A DNA stretch of 64,000 bases, from the NCBI GenBank assembly GCA_002862125.1, contig PHSP01000003.1, forward strand, positions 558,001-622,000, written 5' to 3'. Below, piece by piece: positions 46,861-57,435 of this stretch. The position numbers were made by a program, and so were the translations under genes. This DNA comes from Methylobacter sp. KS41. GTDB taxonomy: Bacteria > Pseudomonadota > Gammaproteobacteria > Methylococcales > Methylomonadaceae. The notes below the pieces were generated by a model. That model searched no databases and was not told the DNA's origin. It saw only the letters and a program-made list of their open reading frames with translations. Position 1 is the first letter of the stretch. Every line of letters begins with the position of its first letter.

Positions 46861-47556
46861 AAATTAAAAAGTCCGGTCGAAAAATTATGCTGAATTACTT
46901 AAGTAATAACTAAAGTTTCAGAGTTTGATAAAACAAATAGTCATTAATTGCAATAGTGACCCCAAGATGATGCCAGATGACCGATATGAATGCTAAAAAT
47001 ATAATTTCTTCAAACAATGCCGATGTCAATCTTTGGTTGACATCTTTGGTAGACATCTTTGGTTGACATCTTTGGTTGACAGCTACCAATCACGGTAGTC
47101 AGTTTTCAGCCCGGACAGGGTAATTGTAGTTAATCGGCCAAGATAGCTGACGCCTAACACGCCGAAGTCAATTACCTTCAATTTACGCTTATGCATCACA
47201 TAAAGACAGGGAAGGAAAATCCCTGCAATCCAAAATGAAACACTTCTTTGGGATTGCCATGATTATAGTTATGGGTGGCCACACTAATGAAGATGTTCCC
47301 ACCGCGATGAGCACGTCGCAATTACTGATATGTATATTGCACCTTGGAAGCAGAATGTGCCATGAAATAACCACATCAACGGCAACTGATCTGAAGATAG
47401 TTAATTATCAATTTTGAATGGCAGTTTTAGGCCGGTTGCGCCAGTTGGATAGCTAGAACGGAGGGCCGCTTTTTGAAGGGAACCGGACGGTCATTTAATG
47501 ATATGCCGATGACTGGATTGGGTCGGGTGGCGACTGTGATCTCATTAAAAATATTA
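46861..47556. other. non-coding junction region
   Basis: No gene is supported. It holds a four-unit 13-bp tandem repeat (47029-47080). It appears to be the border between the stress cluster and the acquired modules on the right. Confidence 0.5.
47029..47080 (+). repeat. 13-bp tandem repeat, four units
   Basis: ATCTTTGGTTGAC occurs four times head to tail; the second unit has one change (GTAGAC). There is no spacer, so it is a microsatellite-like array or a set of binding sites, not a CRISPR. Confidence 0.9.
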
Positions 47557-47620
47557 CAAATCTGAATGGCCGGTATTGAGAATTAGAATTTTGAAGCTGA
47601 CGAATATCAGCTGTCGGCCA
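47557..47620 (+). repeat. dispersed repeat copy R1 (diverged)
   Basis: AATCTGAATGGCCGGTATTG, then AAGCTGACGAATATCAGCTG and TCGGCCA correspond to R2 (54034) and R3 (57436) in the same orientation. This copy is diverged in its left half. It ends about 155 bases before the CHAT gene. Confidence 0.7.
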
Positions 47621-47775
47621 ATACCTGCCACAAACCATTTATTGAGGAATGACTGCCAACTCACGCATTGCCGCCGATGGGCGCCCCATCGAGGAGTTCT
47701 TGTTGGTCTTGACATTGAAGAGTAGTATTTAGATCACTGCTTCTCCTTTTGAGTCCACAAAAAAAGGATATAAAA

Positions 47776-50700
47776 ATGCTATCACGATTTTTATTTAAAA
47801 CCACCATATCTATATTAGCTTTACTAGTTGTTATTTTTGGAATCTGGTTTGTGGTAAAGATTGAAGATCCAAAACAGAATAAAAACGAACATTTAGAACT
47901 TGGAAAAGAAGCTGTTTTTGAGATAGTTATTAATCCAATCCTTAACAATTCAGAATCACTCAATGTCCTTTTAAAAAGTGAAGAGCTTGCAGTTACAAAA
48001 ACAGAACGCTCTATAAACGCTGAAGGGAACCTCGTTTTAAAGTTTTTTGTAACATCAACAAGTGTGGGAGAAAATCTGAAAGCAATAATTCAGGTTGGAA
48101 TCTCTCACTGGGGAATTTCTCGTTGGCAAAAAAAAGATTTCACTTTTACCAGTGAAATGCCTTCATTTTTTGCCAAAGGCGGCGCACCTTTTATAGAAAT
48201 TATGAAGTCACCTGATGAGTCTGTATATGGATCTCATATTACATATTGGCAGATTCTTAATAGTCCCATAATAACTGGTCATGCAGCATCAAATATCTGT
48301 CGTGAAGTATCAGGAGCAATTTTTAATTACGCCTATAACAGCAGCATAATTGACGACAATTTTTTTGTTGGTGCAGGATTAGCTAGTCTTCCTACTGATG
48401 AAAAAAAAGAAGAACAACTAATAAATCAACTCGAGAAGCTTCCAATTTCTAAAAAATTACAAGTATATATTAGCTTTTCTACAGTTAATGGGAATACCGG
48501 TTCTTTGGTCGAGTTGGTCGATATTTTAAAAAATCCAGATTCATTGAATGTTGATCTGTCGAAAGCTAAGGAGTTTAGAGAAACAATTGCTAATCCTATA
48601 ACCGAAAAGCAGTTTAAGGACATAGAAAATTGGATTAATAAGCCGGAAGACGCATTCTCACTTTATGGTGCTAAAGAATCGATTGATTGGAAAGACTTTT
48701 CTGACGAAATTCGCAAAATTTCTGATACGAATCGAAAAGCATTGGCTAGTTTTTTGATTCAATGGACTGCTTTTCAAAATAGCCAAGAGTTGTTGCAAGG
48801 TGGATTGGATTCTGTACGAGAAAAATCTGGTTTAGTAAAAACAAATTGCACTAAAAAAGACCAACAGATTTTAGTTCAAGAAGGTTTACAACAATGGCTA
48901 AAAATAGCTTTTCCAGGCCAATCTTTAGCTTTGAATAATTTCCTACCACAAGAAGAAAAAATTGGTTCAAAAAAATCGTGTGAAGATTTGAAAGAACCTA
49001 ATCTAAAGCAATTATGTTTACTACAAGAAATATTTAATAGCGATCAAGAATGTAATCAAGACAGTCCAGTTTTATTGCCATATTACAATTCAAAAAGTAA
49101 AGAGCCTATATCGTTTATCATTTCCAAAGCAATTATTATCCCTCAATTAACCAATCAATCTACTGAGGAAAGTGCGGGCATCAGTGCTCTTTTTAGGCAA
49201 TCAGCTACGGGGGAAATGCGGCGAAATCTTTTAGATGCTGCTCAGCGAAATGAACAAGAGTTCAAAAAAGCACGAGATTATGACTTACTTAACTTAAAAC
49301 AAAAGTTTTCTGAAAGTGGAATGACAATCCAAGATTGGTTAAGGCAAACTCGTGAAATAACTTTTACAAACGTTGATAATAGGATGAGGGTGATAGGAAA
49401 ATCTAAAAAAATCATGACTAATTTTGAAATTTGGGAAGATAGACTTCATTTTATTAAATCATTGCAAACCCAAGCTCAGCAATTCACTCAAAGTGCTGAC
49501 TCTATTGAGCAGCAGCAAAACGACCCCAAAATGCAAGCAATCCTTGATTACACGTTAATTGATGCATTTTTGCGTGGTTGGAATTTAGCTTTCGTTGATG
49601 ATTCGCTTGGTTCCCCTTATAAGCAATGGTTAAATCAACGTAGAACAGCAGTATGGGGGGAAATTTATCGTCAAGCACAAAAGCAAGGCATTAGACTTGA
49701 GCCAATCATAACTGAGCAAACGGTTTTCCAAGTTAGAGAGGAAAAAGGAAATTACATCATCCGACCATTATTTATTGCTAAATCCAGCGATATTACGGCA
49801 CATTGGATAACAGGAAATAATCTTATTTATTACACAACACCCTGGTTACAACGGCAACTGGTCAACTTAACAAAAAGTGATATAGGCAATAAAGATGTTT
49901 GGAAATCTGCTCATGACCAATTTGATCCCAAATCACCTGAAACTTCACTCAATCTATTAGCAGAGCAAAAATTAAAGACAGCATTAATTGCTAACACTTT
50001 GCAAGATCAGATTAAAGAAGCAAGGAGTGCCTTGGTAATTGCACCAGAATATGTAGCGAACCAACTTGTGCAAAGTTTTTGGAATATGTTGCCAAATGAT
50101 GAATTAACTACTGAACAAAAGAAAAAATTTCAAGTAATGCAAAATGTCAAAGATAATGACAGTTTTCGCGAATTAATTGAGAAAGGGGAATGGCCACTAC
50201 CAGATGACTATCTTAGATTTACCTTGAGATATAAAGAGAAAATTGCAAAATTGGAAGCCGATAAGGAAGCAAACAAACATAATCTGAGCGAACTCCAAAA
50301 AGAAATGGATATTTTAATAAAATATGGCAAACAAATTGATTCGGATTATATCGAAGAAGGACTTCGTACTGGACAGGTCAATCCATCTAAACAACTAAAT
50401 CAATTTCAGCACTTTGGTATTATTAGTATTTTTGATGAAAGCTTAAATTCAATGCTTTGTCTGAGTAAGCTTATTACTGATGTAGAAGATGCTAAAAAAG
50501 AAGGAGTTCAACCCCAAACAATTCAAAAAAACTCACAAGATTGCCTGAATAAACTTCTTACACTTGATAAAAAATATCTTGAAGAAGCAGGTCTTGACAA
50601 AGTTATTGGGTCCATAAGTAAAGACATTGAAAAAGATGCTCAAAGCTGGAATTTTGACGCACTGGGCAGGACTTTAGCACAGACTAATATTCAAAGTTAT

Positions 50701-53082
50701 GTTGAGAGAATAGCGCAACCTACACTGACAGTATTATATAACGTTTATCAGAAAGAACCCTCTCGCCAGCTACTTAAAATACTTGTTCGCACTACTTGGT
50801 ACTCAGGTCAATTTAATTTGGCATTTGACCTCATGTTGAAAGAAGTGCTGGAACAAGCCAAAAATCAAAATATCGGATTAGAAAATATTGAGCAACGAAA
50901 AAATTTGCTCAGTGAAATGCGAATGGATATTATAAAAGCTTTAGTTTATTCCAACAATCAGTTAACTGATGATCAACAAGAAGTGACAGAAACTGAAAAT
51001 CCACCTCAATCTTCTAAATCAATTTTTGGAAAACCGTTGAGTGATTTTTATAAAAAACCTAATCGTTTTGATTTTATTCCTGTAGAAATAGAAACGCCTG
51101 AGTCACCAACCAACAAAATAGCAGAGCCAGTTTTTTTAAAATCAAATCTGCAACCCTTACCTCATACAGCAACTATTTCGCCACAAGATCAAAGTCGTAT
51201 TCTTAATGCCGCAAAAGCAATGACAGGAAACAATATTGCAGGGCTTGATACAGTGCAAAATGAAAATGGTATATGGCAAACTAGAGTATGGACTAAAACA
51301 AACACTGGGGTTTCAGCCGTTTTACTAGATGATGTTAGAAATTCTCATGGCGTTTCTACTATTAAAAAAGTAGTTGCAGATAGAATAATCCCAACAGAAG
51401 ATTTGCTTGGATTCTTGCGCAAAGAAAACATAAATCTTTTACAAGGAGATAATTTAACTACACCATTGTCACGAACTATTTTCTTGCTTTATGAAGATCA
51501 TCTTCAAATTATTAATGGCGACCAAGTTCTTAAGCTTTCCTTTTCTGACTCTGCAGATAATGCTTGGAAATCCATAAACCGCATCCTAGATGAGAGAAAA
51601 ATTCATCATGAGGTTATTGACAATGATACTGGACTGCTACAAGTTGCGAGAAATCTTAAAAATGCAGATGTAGGTGCTTATTTTGATAGTGGTAATAGTT
51701 TTCCTGGTCTTTTAACTTTTACACAGAATGGACAAGAACAATTATTAGCTATATCAAGTGAAAACGGACTTAAGCTTTTATCTTTATCTGAAAAGGAAAG
51801 ATTAAAACAAATTGCTCAGGGCTCAGAAGCAATAGAACGGATACAAGCAGTAGAAGCCAAAGCAATTGCTGAACATAGTGATGAAAAAGTACGTTTTTTT
51901 CACATTGCTGCTCATTCAACTGATAAGAATGCAAAAACCAGAGTCCAGTTTGGAAAAGAAAATTTTGATTTGCCTGCACAGGAAATATACAACCTTCTGC
52001 AAGGAAAATCAGAGACAGAGACACCCAATTTAGACAAAATTTTTACTGTTCCTCCAAACGATGTTAATCCTAAGGTTATTATTTATCGTGATGCTTTTAT
52101 TCGTGGTAAAGCAGCATCACCAACGCCAGAAGCAGGTGGGGCAAATGGCGGAGGTTATGGAGGAAAACCTCCTCCAACATTAAATGAGTTCCCTGAACCA
52201 CCAGAGAAAGGAGAAGGATCTAAAAAAATGAATGAAGATCAACCTGTTGCTGTTTTGGTCGCAGAAAAAAAAGAAGAAAATGAAAAGACTAAATGGGAAG
52301 GAACAGATAAAAGTGGAAGTCGTAATTTTTATCAAAATGGTTTTGAACATGTTCCTCCTTTAGCGTTATTAGTGGCTTTAAAAGGAAAATATTCTCAATT
52401 TCGTTTTTCTCTGGATGATCAAATGGATGAAGCTCGTAATAATGCCTTAAATCCAGCAATGGTTACAAAAGCCGAGGATATAGCAGCATATATTCCAGCA
52501 AAAAGTTTTGGTGTTGTAAATATAGGAGTAATTACCCAAATTGCCTCAAATTTAGAAGATGCAGGCATCACAATAGAAGGTGGAATGAAGGCTGTTAAGC
52601 AAAGTAATGTTTTAGTGATTTCAGGACATAAGGATGTCGCCATGGTTAATTATCTTGAAGACCACATAAAGCGGGGTAACTTTCGAGGGAAGCATGTTGT
52701 GCTATTCTCTTGTTTCCAATCGGGAGATGCAGGACTTAATCATCGAATTATTCAGGAAGGTGGTGCAAAAAGTGTTATCTATTTTCCAGATGCAATTTTT
52801 CCACAAGCGGTTAATGCTGTTATGAGTGAATTTATTGACCTGCTTGAAACTAGACAAAAAAACCAAGATATTTCACCACGAGAGTTGCAGAGCTTATTGG
52901 ATGAAAGTATAGATGCGGCACATAGAAAATCACAAGTTTCAGAGCCACCAAAACCAATTGAAGAACAAAATCAAATAAAAAATTTACGCCGTAATATTGA
53001 ACAATTATCTAACATGGAAAGACTGAAACAAATTATTCAAGTTGCCAAAAACAATATTAATTTTATTGGAGAAACAACATGA
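47776..53082 (+). CDS. membrane-anchored CHAT-type protease candidate
   Basis: A 1768-residue protein. The ATG at 47776 (AAGGATA upstream) is preferred to a TTG 27 bases earlier. One N-terminal membrane helix (TTISILALLVVIFGIWFVV) follows MLSRFLFK, which by the positive-inside rule leaves the rest outside the cytoplasm. About 1100 residues of helical, charged sequence follow with no family I know. A Gly/Pro linker (GGANGGGYGGKPPP, near 1455) leads to the C-terminal domain, with His1618 in VISGHKD and Cys1646 in VVLFSCFQSGDAG, a caspase-like CHAT His-Cys pair. Another histidine block (FFHIAAHST, near 1380) could be a second, degenerate unit. The gene is A+T-rich compared with the window. Its stop overlaps the next start. 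Confidence 0.72.
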   Translation: MLSRFLFKTTISILALLVVIFGIWFVVKIEDPKQNKNEHLELGKEAVFEIVINPILNNSESLNVLLKSEELAVTKTERSINAEGNLVLKFFVTSTSVGENLKAIIQVGISHWGISRWQKKDFTFTSEMPSFFAKGGAPFIEIMKSPDESVYGSHITYWQILNSPIITGHAASNICREVSGAIFNYAYNSSIIDDNFFVGAGLASLPTDEKKEEQLINQLEKLPISKKLQVYISFSTVNGNTGSLVELVDILKNPDSLNVDLSKAKEFRETIANPITEKQFKDIENWINKPEDAFSLYGAKESIDWKDFSDEIRKISDTNRKALASFLIQWTAFQNSQELLQGGLDSVREKSGLVKTNCTKKDQQILVQEGLQQWLKIAFPGQSLALNNFLPQEEKIGSKKSCEDLKEPNLKQLCLLQEIFNSDQECNQDSPVLLPYYNSKSKEPISFIISKAIIIPQLTNQSTEESAGISALFRQSATGEMRRNLLDAAQRNEQEFKKARDYDLLNLKQKFSESGMTIQDWLRQTREITFTNVDNRMRVIGKSKKIMTNFEIWEDRLHFIKSLQTQAQQFTQSADSIEQQQNDPKMQAILDYTLIDAFLRGWNLAFVDDSLGSPYKQWLNQRRTAVWGEIYRQAQKQGIRLEPIITEQTVFQVREEKGNYIIRPLFIAKSSDITAHWITGNNLIYYTTPWLQRQLVNLTKSDIGNKDVWKSAHDQFDPKSPETSLNLLAEQKLKTALIANTLQDQIKEARSALVIAPEYVANQLVQSFWNMLPNDELTTEQKKKFQVMQNVKDNDSFRELIEKGEWPLPDDYLRFTLRYKEKIAKLEADKEANKHNLSELQKEMDILIKYGKQIDSDYIEEGLRTGQVNPSKQLNQFQHFGIISIFDESLNSMLCLSKLITDVEDAKKEGVQPQTIQKNSQDCLNKLLTLDKKYLEEAGLDKVIGSISKDIEKDAQSWNFDALGRTLAQTNIQSYVERIAQPTLTVLYNVYQKEPSRQLLKILVRTTWYSGQFNLAFDLMLKEVLEQAKNQNIGLENIEQRKNLLSEMRMDIIKALVYSNNQLTDDQQEVTETENPPQSSKSIFGKPLSDFYKKPNRFDFIPVEIETPESPTNKIAEPVFLKSNLQPLPHTATISPQDQSRILNAAKAMTGNNIAGLDTVQNENGIWQTRVWTKTNTGVSAVLLDDVRNSHGVSTIKKVVADRIIPTEDLLGFLRKENINLLQGDNLTTPLSRTIFLLYEDHLQIINGDQVLKLSFSDSADNAWKSINRILDERKIHHEVIDNDTGLLQVARNLKNADVGAYFDSGNSFPGLLTFTQNGQEQLLAISSENGLKLLSLSEKERLKQIAQGSEAIERIQAVEAKAIAEHSDEKVRFFHIAAHSTDKNAKTRVQFGKENFDLPAQEIYNLLQGKSETETPNLDKIFTVPPNDVNPKVIIYRDAFIRGKAASPTPEAGGANGGGYGGKPPPTLNEFPEPPEKGEGSKKMNEDQPVAVLVAEKKEENEKTKWEGTDKSGSRNFYQNGFEHVPPLALLVALKGKYSQFRFSLDDQMDEARNNALNPAMVTKAEDIAAYIPAKSFGVVNIGVITQIASNLEDAGITIEGGMKAVKQSNVLVISGHKDVAMVNYLEDHIKRGNFRGKHVVLFSCFQSGDAGLNHRIIQEGGAKSVIYFPDAIFPQAVNAVMSEFIDLLETRQKNQDISPRELQSLLDESIDAAHRKSQVSEPPKPIEEQNQIKNLRRNIEQLSNMERLKQIIQVAKNNINFIGETT

Positions 53083-53888
53083 ATCAAGTAGATAAATCAC
53101 TGATTGACAATGACTATGAAGATATTATTTTAGGAGAAGGAAACGCTAATGATTCGACCTTGCTTTTTCCAATAGGTAAGGCAGACTTGGGAACAAAGCC
53201 TGATATAAACACTGGAAAAATTCATATTCGGATTGGCAGAAGTCCTCAAATTTGGAATCTTCGTGAGCTTTATAAAATTAGTAATACAACATTGCCAAAA
53301 GAACTTCAGCTTTTTGATCAGTACAATATATGGGTTATTGCCATAACCGTCCAAATCATGAAAGAAGGTGGTTTTAAAGATATCCGTCAACTTGGTTGTA
53401 AAATTACATATCCAGAAAATCGTGCGATCACCATTCTTTCAGGCATGCCAGAAACGAGTTTTATTAAAATGGCAAATGGCAGTTTAGAGAGTAGTTTTGA
53501 TTTAGGTGTAAATGGTTCAACAACTATCTCAGAAGATTTTCAAGAAGAAATAAAACCTTGGGTTTCTTTAGATGGAGGACTGAAAATTAGGCAGAATGCA
53601 AAAGCTCAAATTAATCTTTCCTTTAGCGTAATAACTCCTACTGTTATTGCGATTGGAGCAGGAGATTATGCGGGTGAATGGCTTCTTTTTAGAAATGATG
53701 GTACACCGTTGGTAGGTCAGCAACCTCTTATGCACATTCTTTTATGTCCTAAAGATATGAAAACTTTGAAGTTTGAAGCGCAAGTTTATGCAACAATTGA
53801 TACCTTACATATGCTCCCTATGCGTCTCACTGGACCATCTGTAGAGTTTAAAACTCTTTTAGATAGAAATGCTAATGTTGCTTTATAG
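53079..53888 (+). CDS. partner protein of the CHAT-like gene, unknown
   Basis: A 269-residue protein, coupled by an ATGA overlap to the CHAT-like gene. It looks beta-rich, with a middle part NGSLESSFDLGVNGSTTISE and a C-terminal half with SFSVITPTVIAIGAGDYAGE and TPLVGQQPLMHILLCPKDMK. No signal peptide and no membrane helix are seen. I have a general memory of unannotated proteins with the AIGAG...GEW...GDTPLVG pattern, but no function. By its position it may be substrate, regulator or structural partner of the protease. Confidence 0.65.
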   Translation: MNQVDKSLIDNDYEDIILGEGNANDSTLLFPIGKADLGTKPDINTGKIHIRIGRSPQIWNLRELYKISNTTLPKELQLFDQYNIWVIAITVQIMKEGGFKDIRQLGCKITYPENRAITILSGMPETSFIKMANGSLESSFDLGVNGSTTISEDFQEEIKPWVSLDGGLKIRQNAKAQINLSFSVITPTVIAIGAGDYAGEWLLFRNDGTPLVGQQPLMHILLCPKDMKTLKFEAQVYATIDTLHMLPMRLTGPSVEFKTLLDRNANVAL

Positions 53889-54033
53889 GCTGGGCTACCT
53901 CATTAAAATATCAACTGGATTACACACATTATCTACATGATAAACAGACCGGGATAATTCCATAGCCACTCTTTGAATGACCGAAATATTGACATGAACT
54001 GACATTTGTAACGCAGGATAAATTGACCGGTTC

Positions 54034-54133
54034 GGGTCGGCTGTTGCCGATGGCAGCGTTGGAAATTTATAAATCTGAATGACCGGTATGGATAAAGGGA
54101 TTTATCAGGCTAACGAATATCAGCTACCGGCCA
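54034..54133 (+). repeat. 100-bp dispersed repeat copy R2
   Basis: Ungapped match with R3 (57436-57535), starting GGGTCGGCTGTTGCCGATGG and ending in CCGGCCA, with only a few base changes. Same orientation. It lies between the CHAT unit and the KAP gene. Confidence 0.9.
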
Positions 54134-54271
54134 ATTTCTGCCACCAAAGTTTCAACTTTGGCTGACAGCAGTAAAACGTATACCAGCCATTCGGTTTATC
54201 CAAAGAAGTTGATTTCAAGACTTAGTCCAGCTTTCACGCATAGACTAGATATGCTAATTCGTAACCAGAAA

Positions 54272-57235
54272 TCATACGCTGCGACCAAGGGGAGCATCTG
54301 CCATCTTGTCAAGCACGTCAAATACCTTTGGCAAATCTTCGGCATACGTTGCTATGTAGTTCGATGTCACAACTCGTCTATCCATACTTGGGAGATTTTT
54401 CTTATTTATCAGAGGGCCGAACTCCGTCCAATACATCTTCAGTGCTGTTAGATCAAGTCCACTCGCTAAGTCCCTTTCCGTGGCTACGTACCCGTCTTCG
54501 TCGTGACCGGCCCAATATCCGCTGCTTAGGTTGCGCAAGCAGTGGTCCGCAAAATGGTAGATGTTGTCCTCGCTGACTGATGGGTTGAAGCACACCTCGA
54601 AAATATACTTGTTCATCGCGTCGCTAATGTCTCCTGAGTCACCTATCCCGTCCTCATCGTACAAACCACAACCTACACCAGAGCCAGTCGGTTGACCACG
54701 ATTGGCGAGCTGGTAGATGACAAAGCTCTTCACGGTTGAACGAGCAGCCAACAATTGATTAGCCAGTCGTTGCCCCCCACCTTCTACCTGCTCACCCTGC
54801 TCTTTCAACCACTTTTCCGAAGCCCCGTACAAGTCGAGGTCAGGTATCTTGTCGACTTCGTCAAGATAGTTTCGCTTAGGCTCAATGAACGTATCTCGAA
54901 ATAACCGAAACACCCGTTGTGACAGCGTTCGCATGCCATTCAAGGCAAGCAATGAGACCTGACCGGATGTTTGGGCACTCTTGTCATCATAAACAATCAA
55001 AGCGGAAGTAACATTGTATATCTGCCCAAGCCGGTCAGCAGAACATTGCAACCTGAACAGCATCAGGTCGTACCACCCAAGTACACCTCGTTTTTCACCC
55101 GCCAACCAAGAAATGAGACCTCTGCCTGTATATCTTCCTTCTCCATAGATTCTCTGAGCAATTTCAACAATGTTCTCTGGCGTATTGGGAAGTCTACGTC
55201 CGTCGGTGCGGCTCCAACCTGCACGGTCGAGCAACCGAATGATGGAGTAAATAGACCGATGCCTCAATCCACGATCATTGGTGCCAACAAATGAATATCG
55301 TGGAAGGTACTCGACAAGCGTATTGATGGCATCTTCGGCGATCACCTCAGTGAAATCATAGGACTGGCTTACCAGAATGCGCCAAAACTCATCATGAGCA
55401 AGTTCACCGTCCCGTAGGTCGAAGGTCGGCTCTTCCAAGATCGAAGCAATCGAAGTGCCTTGTTTAACAACACGATTAACAGCGTTTTGATACAGCTTGA
55501 ATGTCTCTCGCGGCTCTGGTGAGGCAAACCTAACGATTAGCTTCAGATATTTTTCAAGGTTTCGGTACGGCTCGTCGTTGAAGCACGCACGCGACCTTAG
55601 AACGCTTTCATTTACAGGATCGAACGTGTTGTTAATTCCAAGCGCTTTTACATCGAAAAGCTGATTTAACAAGAACACTCCTGTCGTCTCCTGGCATTCG
55701 TTCACCACTTCCTCGAAGTCGGGGGCGTTTGAAAAATTCACCTTTCTCGCATCAAAACTCCGCTTTGCTGAGAACACTCCTGACCGCCCTTCGGTTTCCT
55801 CGGCATAGATTTGCCGAAATAGTCCGGGGTAGTTCAAATGTAAAAGTATCAGATTGATGAGGTCAAATTGATTGAAATCTGTCTTACCTAATTCCGTCTT
55901 TTCAAGCTGCATCAGAAGAACGGCGTTGACGAACCGTTTGAGTTTACGCAGGTCGCCAATTAGGGGGAGGTAGTTGGCTGCCCTGTCATCGCCCAAAATC
56001 TCCGCCAGTTCGCTCAGAACGGACGAAAGCTTGAACAGGGTGTCGGAAGGGATCGATTGGAATCGGTGTTCGTTGCGTTTCCAATCCGTTAGTAGGAAGT
56101 TTCTGAGCGTTGAACTGTCGACAATTAGGCTCAATTTCACAGTTACAAACTTCTCAAGGAATTCTCGTGCATTGCCCCCCTCGTCCTTTCCCTTCACTAG
56201 GTTTTCAGTGTCGTAACACAGGATGTAAGTTGCCTGGGACAGTTTGAACGTCCGCCGAACGGTAAATAGGACATTGTTGACAGTCTTGGCTTCAAGTCGA
56301 TCTAAGTCGTCTATGACAATGATGACGCGCCTGCGGATGCTTTTAAGGACGTCATCAATGTTTTCGAGCAGTTCGTCAACGGTCTCGCTCGAAGGCTCAA
56401 ACGACAGTCTGAAGCCGAGAATTGAGATGCCCTTAACCATCCGTGAATACCGCGATGCGGCTGGACGAAACTCAGGAGCATACACCTGCCGTTGAATAGT
56501 TGCCGAAAGGTCTCGTATGAAGCGCTCCGACAGGTCGGGGTCAGCGGCGTACCTCAACGGTTCAAAACGAAAGACAATTACCGAGTTGCCCCCGGCCTCC
56601 CTCCAATGTTGCTCCGCAAGATTGACGAAGCTGGTCTTGCCTATGCCCCATGGCCCATCGATGCCAAATACAAGCCATGAGTGCGCTCCACTCGCCAACA
56701 CTGTTTCTGCGAATTCCTTGGCCTGTCCCTCGATCTGCAGAATGTCGTCTTCCTTGGTCTCGATTTCATCGTCCGCGAGGAAGTAAAACTGAGGGTCAGG
56801 TATTTTCCTTCGAGGCCAGTAGTTCCTAAATAAAGGTGACAGGAGCATCACGATAAGGACACCGAACAGCGTTGGAGCCCATAACGGGTTCGCCCCTTTG
56901 ACGACCTCGTGAACTTTCGTCAGCGAAGGCGCGATCAACACATTCGACCAAACTCCGAATAACGCGGTGAAGAGCAAGTCGAAGCGGAAGCTCCGTGCAA
57001 GGCGAACAATAGTCGAGTACAGATCGCGCATAAGAACGTAGGCTAGACAGACTATTAGTCCTGCGATAATCCCAACCGCTCGAACTCGCCAGTCAACGTC
57101 AGCAGGGAGGAGGGCGAACTTTTCACCTCCGTAGTAGGACAAGCGGAAAACCTCCGCAGCAACAAGTCCAACAGCAAACAGCCGCGCGAATACGAGCAAT
57201 TCCGGCATCTTCATTGTCTGGCGCGCTTTTAGCAT
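54272..57235 (-). CDS. KAP family P-loop NTPase, membrane bound
   Basis: A 987-residue KAP NTPase. The first 140 residues have about four membrane helices (e.g. VGIIAGLIVCLAYVLM, LFGVLIVMLLSPLF). The P-loop GPWGIGKTS is near residue 195 and Walker B VIIVIDDLDRL near 305; the membrane helices here come before the P-loop, not inside the NTPase domain as in some KAP proteins. The second half is helical without named domains. KAP proteins include PifA, which blocks phage T7 growth, and many are found in defence islands. The gene stands alone between direct repeats R2 and R3. Confidence 0.87.
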   Translation of the reverse strand: MLKARQTMKMPELLVFARLFAVGLVAAEVFRLSYYGGEKFALLPADVDWRVRAVGIIAGLIVCLAYVLMRDLYSTIVRLARSFRFDLLFTALFGVWSNVLIAPSLTKVHEVVKGANPLWAPTLFGVLIVMLLSPLFRNYWPRRKIPDPQFYFLADDEIETKEDDILQIEGQAKEFAETVLASGAHSWLVFGIDGPWGIGKTSFVNLAEQHWREAGGNSVIVFRFEPLRYAADPDLSERFIRDLSATIQRQVYAPEFRPAASRYSRMVKGISILGFRLSFEPSSETVDELLENIDDVLKSIRRRVIIVIDDLDRLEAKTVNNVLFTVRRTFKLSQATYILCYDTENLVKGKDEGGNAREFLEKFVTVKLSLIVDSSTLRNFLLTDWKRNEHRFQSIPSDTLFKLSSVLSELAEILGDDRAANYLPLIGDLRKLKRFVNAVLLMQLEKTELGKTDFNQFDLINLILLHLNYPGLFRQIYAEETEGRSGVFSAKRSFDARKVNFSNAPDFEEVVNECQETTGVFLLNQLFDVKALGINNTFDPVNESVLRSRACFNDEPYRNLEKYLKLIVRFASPEPRETFKLYQNAVNRVVKQGTSIASILEEPTFDLRDGELAHDEFWRILVSQSYDFTEVIAEDAINTLVEYLPRYSFVGTNDRGLRHRSIYSIIRLLDRAGWSRTDGRRLPNTPENIVEIAQRIYGEGRYTGRGLISWLAGEKRGVLGWYDLMLFRLQCSADRLGQIYNVTSALIVYDDKSAQTSGQVSLLALNGMRTLSQRVFRLFRDTFIEPKRNYLDEVDKIPDLDLYGASEKWLKEQGEQVEGGGQRLANQLLAARSTVKSFVIYQLANRGQPTGSGVGCGLYDEDGIGDSGDISDAMNKYIFEVCFNPSVSEDNIYHFADHCLRNLSSGYWAGHDEDGYVATERDLASGLDLTALKMYWTEFGPLINKKNLPSMDRRVVTSNYIATYAEDLPKVFDVLDKMADAPLGRSV

Positions 57236-57435
57236 CTATCTACTCCTACTTTCATACTGGCCATATTCTTATCATATTTCAAATTGCCAACCGCGGAGGA
57301 ATACGCTACTAGGCTGGCAATCACTCAACTCATCAAGGGCTGATCTATTCGCGCTCAATAAGCATTTCTTTAATATAACTGGCCATTTTTGAATTTAAAC
57401 CAGACATCCAAGATAAAGTAGAGGGCTTCTGCTTA

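Noticed and set aside
47029-47080. Possible CRISPR
   Set aside because: The 13-bp units are contiguous with no spacers and no cas genes are near.
53079-53888. Bacterial gasdermin as partner of the CHAT protease
   Set aside because: Size is right, but I see no palmitoylated N-terminal Cys pattern, no gasdermin sequence hallmarks and no obvious C-terminal inhibitory peptide; left as unknown.
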